From Anaeromyces robustus (Eukaryota > Neocallimastigomycota > Neocallimastigomycetes > Neocallimastigales > Neocallimastigaceae): 64,000 bases of DNA. The stretch's first letter is position 1; every line of letters starts with the position of its first letter. The notes beneath the pieces were generated by a model, which was not told the DNA's origin, made no database searches, and was given only the letters and a program-made list of their open reading frames with translations. The translations under genes were made by a program, and so were the position numbers. Positions 32,956-46,005 of this stretch are shown here, in pieces. Location: the NCBI GenBank assembly GCA_002104895.1, contig MCFG01000046.1:1-64000 (forward strand), written 5' to 3'.

Positions 32956-33276
32956 TTATTATTTATTATTATAATATATTTTTAATATTTATTAATAATT
33001 TATATAATTTATATATATATTAATTGTTTATTTATTTTAATATTAAATTATATATATATATTATAATGATAATAAAAACACAGTGAATTAAATAAGAAGT
33101 TGAAGAGAAAATTAAAGTATAGTATAAAAGAATTTTTCAAAACATTAAATAAGGATACACATGTTGGTTATGTAAAAGATGAAAACTTTACAAAAAGAGT
33201 AGATATTAATACTCTCTATTTCTTTTTGGGAAATAATATTAATGTATCAATTGATATGATAATAAATATAGAATAA
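29968..33276 (+). CDS. dsRNA-binding protein with C-terminal OAS-like nucleotidyltransferase fold
   Basis: Five exons (29968-31641, 32013-32270, 32462-32543, 32674-32863, 33084-33276) join in frame to 798 residues. Residues ~5-73 and ~88-157 are tandem double-stranded RNA-binding domains: helix, three strands with FNCTVELNGKIYN / FNCIVKLNGKVYN, then KCKSKKQAKNEIAEYVY. Residues ~165-235 and ~253-323 have the same alpha-beta-beta-beta-alpha pattern and may be degenerate third and fourth copies. From ~383 the protein follows the order of 2'-5'-oligoadenylate synthetases: GS at 406-407, strand TYEIIVFIEF, strand CIRIRLRSGCTFLIYIG, helix WSNLILYQDF, IFTVLGLYSW, then NMIINYKELNICWYEKK and KPPTLMDPIS in exon 2. 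The Asp pair and third Asp expected for catalysis are not seen. Likely role: cytosolic dsRNA binding or sensing. A DZF-type (NF45/NF90) domain is the main alternative. The next gene is convergent, 3 kb away. Confidence 0.65.
32872..32955. repeat. (TTA)n microsatellite in an intron of the OAS-like gene
   Basis: About 28 TTA units immediately after the GTATGT donor at 32864. The poly-Tyr and poly-Ile frames across it are repeat artefacts. Confidence 0.9.
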
Positions 33277-33292
33277 AAATAGGGATTATATA

Positions 33293-33324
<32 letters not shown>

Positions 33325-34067
33325 CAAAAAAAAAACAAAAAAAAAAAAATATTTATATATATATATTTATATAAATTATAAATTGAATGTTTTGTTTATT
33401 AAAAAATATTATATATATATAATATTCAGTTTATAATTTATATAAATATATGTATATATATATTTATATAAATTATGGACTGAATGTTTTATTTATTCAA
33501 AAATATTATATATATAATTCAATTTATAATTTATATAAATATATATATATAATATTCAATTTATAATTATATAAATATGTATATATAATATTCTATTTTT
33601 CTTTTTGAAAGATTTATTTATAATTTTTAAATAAAATTTATTTATTTATTTATTTATTATACTTAAAAAGAAAAAGAAAAATAAGAATAGAGTAGAAAAA
33701 AAAAATTTTTTTTTCTTTTTGATATATACATATATTTTTTTCTCTATAATTTTCTTTCTTTTTTTTTTTTTTTATTTTATTTTATTTTATTTTTTTTTTT
33801 TTTTTGTATTAAGAATGTAAGTCTAAAAAGACTTACATTCTTATTATTATTATAGATATCAAGTCAACTTAAATATTTATTATTGATATATAAATATTTA
33901 AATTGACTTGATATCTATGAATTTCTAGTTTTAAGAAAAAATTTAATAAAGTAAATTTTCTATGGATGTTTTATATCTATAGAAAATTTATTTTATTTTT
34001 TTATTCTTCTGTATGTCTGTATGTATTAATAATACATGCAGAAGAATAAATAAATTATTACCAATTG

Positions 34068-34108
<41 letters not shown>

Positions 34109-35060
34109 ATATGAAAGAATAAAAAATTATAAATTGAAAAAAGAAAAAAAAAATATAATATACATAAAAATTTAAAAATTAAAAAAACAAAAAAATATAA
34201 AAAAAAATAAAAAATTAAAAGTTGAATAAAAAATTAAAAAGTTTATTTGTACATTTTTTTTTTTAAAAGTTTATTTGGTGGCACAGTTAATGGAAAGTTT
34301 TTGATTTTTTTTTTTCCTTTTATGTATGTTATGTTAAAGTAAAATAATAATTAATTTTTCTTTTTCCTTTTATGTATGTTATGTTAAAGTAAAATAATAA
34401 TAATCATAAAAGATAAAGTTTTATTATATCTTTATTAAAGTTTTAATTAATTTATTATAATAAAAACTTTATTTTATTATATTTTTTTTCCACTACATAT
34501 CTAATACTTTTTTTTTGGATTTTATATATTATATTAGATCATTATATATTTTATCTATTCATACATATTTATTAAACATTATTAATAAATAATAATGATA
34601 ATAATAATAAATTTAGAGAGAACAAATAAAAATATTTAAAAAATATTTATTATTAATTGTTTATAATAATATTGTCTGTCTTAATTACTGTATAATACAG
34701 TTTTTTAATGGTTTTTTGAGTTATAGTAACTACTTCGATATCTAGAAACATTTAGAATTAATATTTACCTCCTTAGAATTTTTTGGACTATCACTATTTT
34801 GAAAATTGTATTTATCAGCTACCTTTTAGGATTAATTTGGACTCCCCTGTTTTTTTTTTTTTTTTTTTTTTTTTTAGGATATTTGTATAAGACTTTTTTT
34901 TAGTATCTTTGTATAAGACTAATTTGCTCTTTTGGAATGTTAAAATCTTTTCCTTTTTAAGTTTTTTTCTTTTTTTCTTAGTTTTCATTTTTTTTATATT
35001 TCTATTTTATATATTTTATATTTTATTATTTTTCACCAATCTTACATAGCAATGGATCCA
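33277..35060. other. Gene-free region downstream of the OAS-like gene
   Basis: Besides the hairpin cluster it holds a direct duplication of ~38 bp (TTTTATGTATGTTATGTTAA core at about 34319 and 34373) and an inverted AAAGTTTTATTAT/ATAATAAAAACTTT pair near 34420-34472. A less AT-biased stretch at 34670-34940 has no recognisable origin. No coding gene seen. Confidence 0.45.
33345..34050. repeat. Cluster of consecutive imperfect inverted repeats (hairpins)
   Basis: At least five and probably six stem-loops follow one another. E: arms ~33355-33388 and 33424-33456. F: ~33455-33486 and 33517-33549. A: 33811-33824 and 33829-33842, a perfect 14-bp stem with an AAAA loop. B: 33853-33880 and 33890-33917, 27 of 28 pairs. 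C: ~33946-33967 with ~33974-33996, two G:T mismatches. D: 34000-34016 and 34034-34050, one mismatch. Arms of different hairpins (A, B, C, D) are unrelated in sequence. A T tract lies before A (about 33791-33805) and a long A tract after D (about 34069-34107). Confidence 0.85.
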
Positions 35061-35064
35061 AAAA

Positions 35065-35607
35065 ATATTTTTTGATTAAGTAGTATTGACTTTATCAAGT
35101 TGCTTGCTTTCTTTTCAGAGAACAAGTCAACATCAATTTCTTTGTTGTAAAAGGGTAAGAGGAAAGTGGCTTACGTTTCGACTTAAGTGCTTATAGTATT
35201 TTATCTCTTCAATCAGAGAAATTGAGGTCTACAGCGTAGATTCTTAAGCTAGATACATTTGTGCTAAGCTATAACCTTGACAACTTATTGACTATGTTCA
35301 GTTATGTAGCTTACTCGCTTATGCTATTTACTCACGCTTATGATATTGACAAAATGATTTTAAACAACCCGTACTTGAAACATGATTCAAGGAGTATAAC
35401 AAATATACGGATATTTAAGTGGTAAACTCATATGTGTAATGAAAGTGATTTTGGTAAGATTTTCGATACCTCATCAACTGATCAAAGTTTTTTCATGAAG
35501 GATCTAAGTCTAAGCATATTTGTTGGGACCTGAAAGATGGTGAACTATGCCTGAATAGGGTGAAGTCAGAGAAAACTCTGATGGAGGTTTGTAGCAGTTC
35601 TAACGTG
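35065..35607 (+). pseudogene. Truncated, mutated 25S rRNA (LSU) fragment, D2 region and downstream
   Basis: The tail reads GGACCTGAAAGATGGTGAAC, then TATGCCTGAATAGGGTGAAG, then CTCTGATGGAGGTTTGTAGC. This is the strongly conserved large-subunit rRNA core downstream of D2. Earlier parts also fit LSU: AACCCGTACTTGAAACATGA, CAAGGAGTATAAC, and GTGTAATGAAAGTGA, and upstream GTCAACATCAATTTC and GGAAAGTGGCTTACG. The match stops abruptly after TAACGTG at about 35607, so the copy lacks the rest of 25S. In the conserved tail, all the differences I can identify against the eukaryotic consensus (recalled) are C-to-T or G-to-A. The 5' limit is approximate. It is a dispersed pseudogene, not a functional rDNA unit. 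Confidence 0.85.
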
Positions 35608-35734
35608 TATATCAAAAAGAAATTAATGATAATTGTTTTTTTTTTTTTTTTTTAATTTTAATTATAATATTTTGTATTTTTTTTTTTATTTTATCTTATT
35701 TTTTTTAACATTTTAACTTTATTACTTTTCTTTC

Positions 35735-35888
35735 TTATTTTATTTTATTTTATTTTATTTTATTTTATTTTATTTTATTTTGTTTTGTTTTGTTTTATTT
35801 TATTTTATTTTAATTTGATTTATTTTATTTTATTTTATTTTATTTTATTTTATCTTATTTTATTTTACTTTATTTTATTTTATTTATT
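35735..35888. repeat. (TTTTA)n pentanucleotide array
   Basis: About 30 TTTTA units with a few G or C interruptions, starting ~130 bp after the rRNA fragment. Confidence 0.9.
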
Positions 35889-36345
35889 AATTTTTTTTAA
35901 ACAAAAATTTTTTTAAAAAAAAATTAAATATAAAAATAAAACTAATTTTATTATAAATTAATGATTTTACTATATTTTTTCATAGACAATTAATTAATAT
36001 TATTATATTTAGCATAATATTATTAATTAATTATTAATTATTATTATTTTTAATTATTACTGTAATTTTTTTTCTTTTTATTTTTTATTTTCATTAATAA
36101 AAAAAGAATATATTTTTATTATACTGTTATAAAATTTTTACTAATAATAATTAAAAAAAAAAAAATTTTTTTTTATTCTTTTTAATTATAATATTTTGAT
36201 TATCATTATGATTATTACTATTATTATATGTAATTTTATATTTAAAATTTATATTAATTATTATCCCTATAATATTATTCCTTAATCTATCCCATAATTG
36301 TTAAATATATCAATTATTAATATTTTATTGCATAAATAGTTATTT
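35889..36345. other. AT-rich 3' flank of the PP2A B'' gene
   Basis: Low-complexity A/T sequence only; no gene or defined element seen. Confidence 0.5.
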
Positions 36346-39300
36346 TTAATCATAATCATCATTATAATATGATATATTATCATCCTCAAAAATATCATCA
36401 TTTTTATTAAGGAGATCAGCTGATTCTATTACATCTAATTCTTCTATTGCTAATTTTTTTTCACTTTTTGATTTTTTACGACTACTTTTTTCAGAAGAAT
36501 ATGATTTTTTCTTTTTTTTTTTTTTTTCATAATATATAAATTATTTTTTAATTATTATTAAAAAAAGAATAATGTATTAATATTTTATTTTATATTAATT
36601 CATTTTATTTCAATTATATTTATTTATTTATGCTACTTACTCTTACTTGTGAAACACTTTTTTGCTCATTTTGAACTTCTTCATTTGCTAAATAATCATA
36701 CATTTTTTCAGCATATTTTTCCCAATTACTATTTTAAGATTATATATATATTTATATATATTAAATAAATATAAAATGGTTAATAATATAATTATTTTTA
36801 TTTAATTATTAGTATTATTATTATTATTTATTATTACTATTATTATTATTATTATTATTAGAATAATATATAATTATTATTTTTGTTAAAAAAAAATTGT
36901 TATGTATATAATTACTTTAATTTTCTTTTTCTTAATTTAATTTTAAAATCTTTAAAGAATTCAGTAAGAGAATTTAATGGCACTGATTCTCTAATCCATA
37001 TTTCATCAAAATAACCAAAGTAATCTGCTTTTTTAGATAAACTTTCAAATTGACGTATATCAAAAAGCATATTAAAAAAGGTTGTTGAATTTTTAGATTT
37101 TTTTAAATCTGATAAAGAAATCATATTTGGTATCTTTGGTTTAATCATATCCAATCTAAATTTAAATTATATATATTATATTATATTAATTAAAACTTTT
37201 CGTTTTTAAAATTTTGACATAATAATAATAATATATAATATAAAAATTTTTTTAATAATTACAAATAACATAAATAATCAGGGAAAGTCCAATAATCGGA
37301 TATATGTAATAAAACCATATGTTTACATTGTTCAATATAAAATTTTTCTATTTCATAAATACTAATATAACCGTCATCATCTAAATCGATACATCTAAAC
37401 CAATATTCTATAGCTTCAGGAGAATCTTTATTTTCTCTTGCTAACATAAACCCTATATATATTATATATTCAAAGGTTTTATGAAAAAAATTTTTTTTAA
37501 TTATTATATATATATATTTTATTTTTTATGTAAGAATATAATTATTTTTATTAATTTAATACTTTACAAATAAAATCTCTAAAATGGAATATGGATTGAT
37601 ATTGATATATATTTGAATTTTTTAGAGTTTTATCTGATGTTATATTTTTCCTTATAGTGTTTGAATATTCGGTATAGGTGATATCATTACTCATATGATT
37701 AAAGTTTAATTCATTTAATAAAGTCTTTTTACCATAACCTTTAATTATTCTTTCAATAATTAAGGTATTTAAACTGTAACGATCATATTGAAATAAGGAA
37801 TAACAATTAATAAGTAAATCATGATCAGAATCTAGTTCCCAAAATTTGCAATAAATAACATAAAAATGCTTATATGAAAATAGATTACGATGCTAATTTT
37901 TAATTTTTTTTTTAAAAAATTACATAAAAAATAAAGGATTGATAATAATAATTAATTAATTAATAAAATGCATGTATATTATATATATATATATAAAATT
38001 AAATATGTATTAAATATTTATTAATATATAACAATAAAAAAATTTTTTTTCTTAATTATATCTTCAAGTTTAACTTCAACAACTTACAATATTAATATCA
38101 TCATCGATTTGAAGGTATAATAAATTTTCCAAAAAATTAGAACTTCTAAATTCACTAAGTGTCATTTTTCTATTCCAATTTTGTGGTTTATGATAAAATA
38201 ATTGTTCAATTACAGACTCAGCTTCAAAATATAATAAATTTTTAATTATTTTTATTATATTATACAAACAAGCAAATATTTTGTATATGATAAAAAAAAT
38301 TATATTATTTTATTAATAATTAAAATAATATGTAAATAAATAATAAATAAATAAATAAAAAATAAATAAATAAATAAATAAAAAATAAATAAATAAATAA
38401 ATAAATATAAAAAATATAAGATATATTTACAATATCTTTGTTGAAATATTGGCATATTAATTAAGAATTTTAATCCTGGATGATATTTAACGACATCTTT
38501 TTAAATTATAATAAATATAAGTGTTAATAAGATAGTTTTAAATATATATTTAATATAGTATTAATATAAGAATGATAATAATTAAAGAAATCATTAATCA
38601 CCATTAAGAACAACCATGAAGTCACTTGGTACTAAGTAATCCAAATAATTTCTTAATTTATCTGTATTTTCTTCATCTTTTAAAATATAAAATGAAATAT
38701 AATATACATCCTGTGAATCTTTTGCAATACTTTCCCAATATCTAATTAATTTAATTTATTTTATATATATATATATATATAATTAATAAATAAATTATAA
38801 TAATAATAATAATAATAAATAGCACAATATCTAATTAATTTATTAATCTATATATATATGATATATACTCAATAAAATCCTCGAAACAAACAACAGAATC
38901 ATTTGGTATTGTGCAATTTTCCAAATTAAATTGTTTTAATTCTTTTAATTTATTCTCCAATTGAATTAATTTTAATGGAATTTTTTTCTTAGTATTCTTT
39001 TTTGAATTTAATTTCTTTGAGGAAAGTTGATGTTTTATATTTGATGAAATATTTTCATCTCCTACAACAGTAGAATTATCATCAGTATCATAACTATCAA
39101 TTATTTCCATTTCTCTTTTATTTTTTGCATACTTCAAAACTTTTCTGAATAATGCACCATTTAAATATTTAGGAAGATTACATTTATTAGTAACATTATT
39201 GAATTCCGTTTCATTTAATGATTTATTATTGAAAATACTTTTTACTTTTTTCTATTTTTTTTTTTTTTTAATTATTTTTATATTAAAAAAATAATTATAT

Positions 39301-39542
39301 ATATATTGAAAAAAAGATATATAGAAACAGATTATTATAAAGATTAATTTTTATAATTATATAAAAACTATTTATTTTATAATAATAAAATAAATAAATA
39401 TTTATATTTAACAAACCTTGATTTGATTGAAATATTCTTCATTGGATATATTTGAATATTTATTTCCTTTTGGGAAATAAAATTGAGGTATAATTTCTTT
39501 TGGCTAATATATAATATAAATTTAATATAAATTTTTTTTATA

Positions 39543-39582
<40 letters not shown>

Positions 39583-39918
39583 TAAAATTATATGTTATTA
39601 TTTTATATATAAATTTTTATATTATTATATTATTAATATTGTAAAAATTAAATAGTTTAATATTTTAAAATTTAAAAAAATAAATACTTTTGAATTTTTT
39701 TCTTCATATTCACTAAGAATATTTGGAAGATCAACACCTGAATCTTTAAATTTTAGATTCTTCAATTTAAGAACATCACTATATCTTTTATTTTCTGTTT
39801 CAGATTTAATGATGTCATTATTAATTTCTTTTATTGTTTCATTATCTAAATCATCAATATGAAATTCTTCATAATGTTTTTCTTCCCTAAGTAAAATACT
39901 GTTGTCTACTTCCAACAT
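36346..39918 (-). CDS. PPP2R3: Protein phosphatase 2A regulatory subunit B'' (PPP2R3/PR72 family)
   Basis: Eleven exons (39918-39688, 39503-39417, 39251-38869, 38741-38602, 38496-38431, 38221-38088, 37892-37568, 37452-37263, 37155-36916, 36728-36641, 36510-36346) join in frame to 682 residues. Family signatures in order: IIPQFYFPKGN; CNLPKYLNGALFRKVLK; CFEDFIEYWESIAKDSQD; YHPGLKFLINMPIFQQRY; MTLSEFRSSNFLENLLYLQ; FYVIYCKFWELDSDHDLLI (first EF-hand-like loop); EYWFRCIDLDDDGYISIYEI (second, canonical EF-hand); LLDMIKPKIPNMISLSDLKK. B'' subunits attach to the PP2A A/C core and direct it to substrates, with Ca2+ tuning through the EF-hands. Compared with animal forms, a Lys-rich insertion sits in exon 3, and the C-terminus is a charged Lys/Ser then Asp/Glu-rich tail ending YYNDDYD. 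Only the second EF-hand looks fully Ca2+-competent. The start is at the first in-frame ATG. Confidence 0.9.
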
Positions 39919-40968
39919 TTTTAATTTTTTTAATTAATATACTAAAAAAAAATAATAATTATAAAAAATATTATCACTAATATAATGAAAAATTTGGTAT
40001 TTATATTAATTATTTAACAATAATTATTAATGGAATAACTATTAATAATTATTTTTTTATATTAAGTTTTAATATTATAATGCGTTTATAATAAGATACG
40101 TATTAACACTATTTTTATTTGTTTGGAGGAATAATGATATTAAAATTTTATATATATTAAAAAAAAATTTTTTTTTTGTAAACTTTCTAAAAATTATAAT
40201 TTATATATAAGAACGTTATATATAAATTAAAATTTTATTGTTTTTTTGTTATTGTAAAAAAAATTTTTTTTTCGTTATTAGTTATTTTAGTAAATATGTA
40301 TGTATTTATAATAATTATTATATTATATGTATGCGATATATTATTCGTTGGATTTTTTTTTAATGTTTTGTTTTAATTGTTTTTATAACTTTTGTGTTTT
40401 TTTTTTTTTTTTTTTTTTTATTTTTCCTTTTTTTAATATATATATAAATATATATATATATGTATGAATTAATTATTTCTTATTAAAAAAAAATAAACTA
40501 TTTACATTTATATTTTTTTTAGTTTTGGTTGTTATATAAAATAACAAATTAGTTACAATAAACTATTATAACTAATTTAATTTAATTTAATTATATCAAA
40601 AATCCTATTTACAAGTTCTTTATTGGTATAAATATACATATTATTATGGTTTCCGTTTTATTATTTAAATTTTTTTTTTTTGATTTCTTTACATATAAAT
40701 AAATATTAATTCAAAACTGAAAAATATAAATAAATATTAAATATATTATTCTTTCAAATATATAATTTGAAAAAAAATTGGATTATAGTATTGAATATGT
40801 TTCTACGCTTAATAATATTTAATATTTGCTTATATGATTATTGAAATAATTTTAGTAACTTTTTTATTATTGTAATTTCTTTTAGATAGAATGATTACTT
40901 GGTTTTCAAATTAAACAATCAATGCATAATTTTTACCAAAACTTGTTAAATATATATTTTTTTCTTTT

Positions 40969-41023
<55 letters not shown>

Positions 41024-41293
41024 AATTTTTTTTAATATTTATATAAATATAGATGATTATGGTAATTATTAGTAAAGATATGATTATAATATTATGATAT
41101 GAATATTTTTTAAGTTATTAGAATAATAAGATTTATATACATATATATTAACTATTTAATAATAATAATTATTATAAATATGGATAGATTTAAGCTAAAT
41201 AAAAATATAATAATGAATTATATATAATTATTAAGAAAAAAAAAGATAATTGATAAATTATTATTAAATTATATTAATAGATAGATAAATATA

Positions 41294-41336
<43 letters not shown>

Positions 41337-44300
41337 ATATAAAAAAAAATTAAAAAATAATATTATAATTATTATTGCATTTAATATATATAAAAAATGT
41401 TAATTAAAAAAATTAATGAATTAGTTTATAATAATATTTAAAAAAAATTAATTAAAAAAAATTTAATAATTAGTACCTTTTTTTTTTTACTATAGAATGT
41501 CGTTTTGTTTGATGTTTGAAAATATATGATTATTATTACTATATATTATTAAATTAATAATTGTTTATAATATTTTATTTTTTACTATTATAAAATGAAT
41601 TATTAATTTAAAAATTTGTATTTATTTATTTACTATCAAATAAATACAACTATAAAAAAAAGAATTGTTTTTCTTTTTTTTTTTTTTATTGTAATATATT
41701 TCTTTTTTTTTTTCCTTTCTTTTCTTTTTAAATTATATATATTAATATACTTATTAATATATATAAAATAAATTTTTTTAAAAAAAAGTCTTGAGTAATA
41801 ATTTCAATCTTTTTTTTTTTCCAAGAAAAAAATATTAAGAAAAAAAAAAAGATAATTAAATAAAGAATTTTCTAAAAATAACTATTTAGTAAAACCTTTT
41901 TTTATTTATTTTTTGTTGTTTTTAGTATTTTATTACAATGAAAGATATGTAAAAAAGAAACATATATAAATTAGAAAAAAAAAATTTTTTTTAAATTTAA
42001 AATTTCTTAATATTATTAATAAGATTTTTTATTATAATTACCTTTTTTATTTGAAATATCTAACTTTTATTATATTTTTTATGTTAATATTTTTTTCAAC
42101 ATCATACTTTATTGGAATTTTACTATATTATTTTTTATTTTTTTTTTCTTTAAATGTTTTAACTTTACGATTTATAGAATCTATATAATATAATATTAAA
42201 AACTTAATATTATTATATAATACAATTATTTTTTTTTACTAATAATAATTTTAATAAATACTTTATTTGAGCTTCCTTTTATATATATTTGATTGTTATC
42301 TTCACTTTAAATAAACTTCTACCTTCTTTATTTTATATATATATATATTTATAATTAAAATATGATAATTGAGTTAATATATTTATCATTAATAATAATA
42401 AAATAAAGAATAATTATTACTATATATATAATATGTTATATCCTATATAATTAACAAAAACATGTAATAAAATACTTTTTAGTGAAAATAAATAATGAAT
42501 AAAAAATTCTTATAAAAATAAATTTTACTTTTTTTATTTGTTTGTTTTCTTTATTATTATTTATATTTAAATTAATATATTATTATTATTATTATTATTA
42601 TTTTTTGAATTTTCAATATTTTATTATGTTTTTTAAGTACTTTTTTTTAAAAAATAATATATATATATAAATATTTTTTTTTTAAAATAAAATATACATA
42701 TATATATGCTTTTTTTTAGGGTTTTTGAAATTTGGTTATAATTTAATTTTTTTTTCACATTTATGTATATTTTCTGTTTTTTTTTTTATTTTTATTTTTA
42801 TTTTTTTTTTTTTAATTTTTTTTTATTTCTGTTATTATTTTCTTATCATTAATAATACTTTTTTATGATTAGTATTATATATTTGATATTTGATATATAA
42901 AGTTATATCTTTTAATTAAATATAATAATGCAAATAAAAAAATATAAAAATGAAAATATAATATAATTATATTAATTATAATTATAAATTATATTTCTTT
43001 TAAATATTTCTTTTTATCATTTATATATTTTTTATATATTTCAATATATTAATTACAGTTATTATAGGGATTATTCTTATTTTTTTTCTCAGTAAATATT
43101 TCTTCAGGTTTACTAGTAATTTATTATCACTAATAAAATGAGAATATTAAAATTACTTTTTTTTTTTATTATATTTTATTTTACTAATAATGAATTTTTT
43201 TTTTTTTTTTAAAGAATTATAAATTCTTTTTTTTTTTTTTTTTTAATATTTTTTTAGAAACTCTTTAATTTTCAAATAACAAACAAAACGAGAAAAAAAA
43301 AAGGAAAAAAAAATACAAAAAGAATGAATACGACAATAATATATATTACTTTTTTTTTAATACAAAATATATGATTAATTGGAGTATAATTAATTTTTTA
43401 TTATATTTTATTTTAATTTTTTTATATTATAATTATTTTTTATTTCATATTTTAAATTTCAATTTTTTTTATTTTTAATTTTATATTACTTTTTATTTGA
43501 TTAATTAAAAACTATTATAGTTTATATTTTTAATTTATTTTTTTAATTAATGTATAAACTTTAAAATAAAATACACAATAACATCTGTTTTTTTAACTTA
43601 ATTATACACAATACAGAAAAATATAAATAAAATAAAATATAAAATAATAAAAAAATTACAATTAATTTCAAATAATATAATAGTTAATATTTTAATAACA
43701 ATAAAATATTACTAAACAATAACTAATATATATTACTGATTGGTTTTTTATTCTTTAACAAATACATTAAACATTCATTTATAAACATTAAATTATTTTT
43801 TTTTTTAAAAAAAAAAATCATTTTCTAATTATCACTTATTATTATATTTTAGTTTTAAAGTTTTAATTTCAAAAAAAAAAAAACTAATTAATATACAAAT
43901 AAACCTCCATAAAAAAAAACTAATTTTATAAAAATAATCAATAATTAATTTATATTAAAGTTAAATTATATATTTGTTTATTTAATATAAAATTTAATTT
44001 TCATTAAAAAAAAATAAAAAAAAAAAAACAATAATTGGGATCATATATATAATAATAAATGAAAATAAAAGAAAATATATACATTATTTATTTATATATT
44101 ATATATTTTATTAATTTATAATTTTAAAATATTTATTTCTTTTTTTTTTTAAAAAAAAAAAGAATTAAAAAAATGATTCATTCGTTCATTTATTTATTTA
44201 TATATAAGTATTATAATTAGATAGTCATTTCAACTTCCAAATAATTTTTTTTAATATTTATGAAAGTTATATATTATAATATATATTTAATATACTGATA

Positions 44301-46005
44301 TATATTTTATATTTTTTTCATTGATACAATTGCTTAATATATATATATATATCAATATAAAATTGTTTTTTTTTTTTTTTTTTAATTTTAAATATAATAT
44401 TATAGATTTTCTTTTCTTTTCTTTTTTTTAATATATAATGACAGTAAAAAAAATTCAATCATATAATTTTAAGATTTTAATTCTTTCAATTCATTATTAT
44501 CTTAAAATTTATTTAAAGATATGTCATTAAAGCTTTTATATAAAGTTTTTTTTATATGACTTTAATAACATTTTTATATAGTATATATGTTAATTTAAAC
44601 TTTAAATATTTAATAAAATATTTCAAATTAAAAATTCTTAATTTTATTCATTCTTAGAAAATCAAAAAAAAAATTAAAATTTATTATAGTCATAAAATGA
44701 TTTGAAAAGGAAAAAAAAATATCTAAAAAGCATTATAAAAAATGAAAAAAAAAATTTTTTTTTTAATCTTTGGATAATTTGTAAATTGTGTTACATAGAA
44801 ACTTTAAAAAGTTTAAAATAAAAAGATTTTTAACAAAAACAAATAATTAAAAAAGATGTTGTTTTTTTATACATGATTATTAAAGTCTTTATTTTTTTTT
44901 TTTGTTCCCATAATATACTATAATTTATGCTTTTTTTTTATTTTATTTTTTTATTTACATTTAATAAACCAATGAAAAGAAAAATAACAAAGTATAAATA
45001 TATATTATGAATAAAAAAAATTTTTTTTTTCATTTAATAAATACTCTTGAAATAAACTTCTAATAATAATAAAAAGAATAGCTTCGTTTTTTGTTTTTTA
45101 ATTTTTTTTATTTTTAAAAAAATAAATATTATACTTTATATATTATATATTATATATTATTTATATTTTTATAAAAAAAACTCTCTTCTAAATTATGATT
45201 ATTATTTTAATTATTATTATATAAGATGTATTTAGATATATTTATTCATTTGTTTTTAGTATTCAAAGAATATAAGCTTTTCATATAAATAATATTATAT
45301 GATTGATTTGATATTATTAGAAAAAAAATATATATATATATTATATATAATAATATAATATATATTAATTATTTAATACTTTGTACTTTTTTATTTTATT
45401 TTATTTTTATTTTATTTTATTTTATTTTATTTTATATATAAAAATATATAACAAACTTTCATATATTATGTATTATTTTAATATGATTCGGAGTTTTAAT
45501 TAATATTTTTTATTTTTTGGTTTTTTATTTCATAAAAAATTTTTTATAATAAATTTTTATATATTATTCTTTTTTATATTATTGGAATTTTATATGTTTT
45601 ATATGTTATATATCTCATTTAGTATTATTTCTTTATATTTTTATATTTAATATATAATATTTGATATTTGTATTAAAAATATTATATATTTTTTAATACC
45701 AAAAATTAATATTAAATACTTTTATATATTATGTACAACACATATCCAAGTTTTACAATTACATTTTCTAATAATAACAAATTATTTAATAAATTAATAA
45801 AATTATAATATATATTATTTATAATAGATACTATTTATTATTATTTTTATTAGTATTTAATATATGTCGTTATTATTATATGGTTTTCTTGGTATTATTA
45901 TTATTATTATTGTATTATTTTTTTTGAATTTATTTATTTATTTGTTAAATGATATATAAGTAGTATTATTATATTATATTATATTTTTATATTTTTATTA
46001 TTAAT
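39919..46005. other. 6.1-kb gene-free AT desert
   Basis: Both strands lack any ORF with coding character. The content is homopolymer A and T tracts (for example about 40400-40420, 40988-41020 and 41302-41331), TA runs and short TTTTA arrays (about 45398-45435). It lies upstream of the PP2A B'' start and downstream of the Nudix stop. No tRNA or other RNA gene was recognised. Confidence 0.45.

Noticed and set aside
32790-33023. Poly-Tyr/poly-Ile ORFs
   Set aside because: They are translations of a (TTA)n microsatellite. The true coding exon ends at 32863 before the repeat.
29968-33276. DZF (NF45/NF90) domain instead of OAS
   Set aside because: Kept as an alternative but ranked lower: the late motifs (ICWYEKK and PPTLMDP) fit the OAS C-terminal segment better than the DZF end, and the domain order is reversed compared with NF90.
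33811-33842. Bacterial-type intrinsic terminator
   Set aside because: A perfect stem but A/T-rich, not followed by a proper T tract on the relevant strand, and in a eukaryotic context among several other hairpins.
35065-35607. Functional rRNA gene
   Set aside because: Only part of the 25S molecule is present, the match ends abruptly, and many conserved positions are changed.
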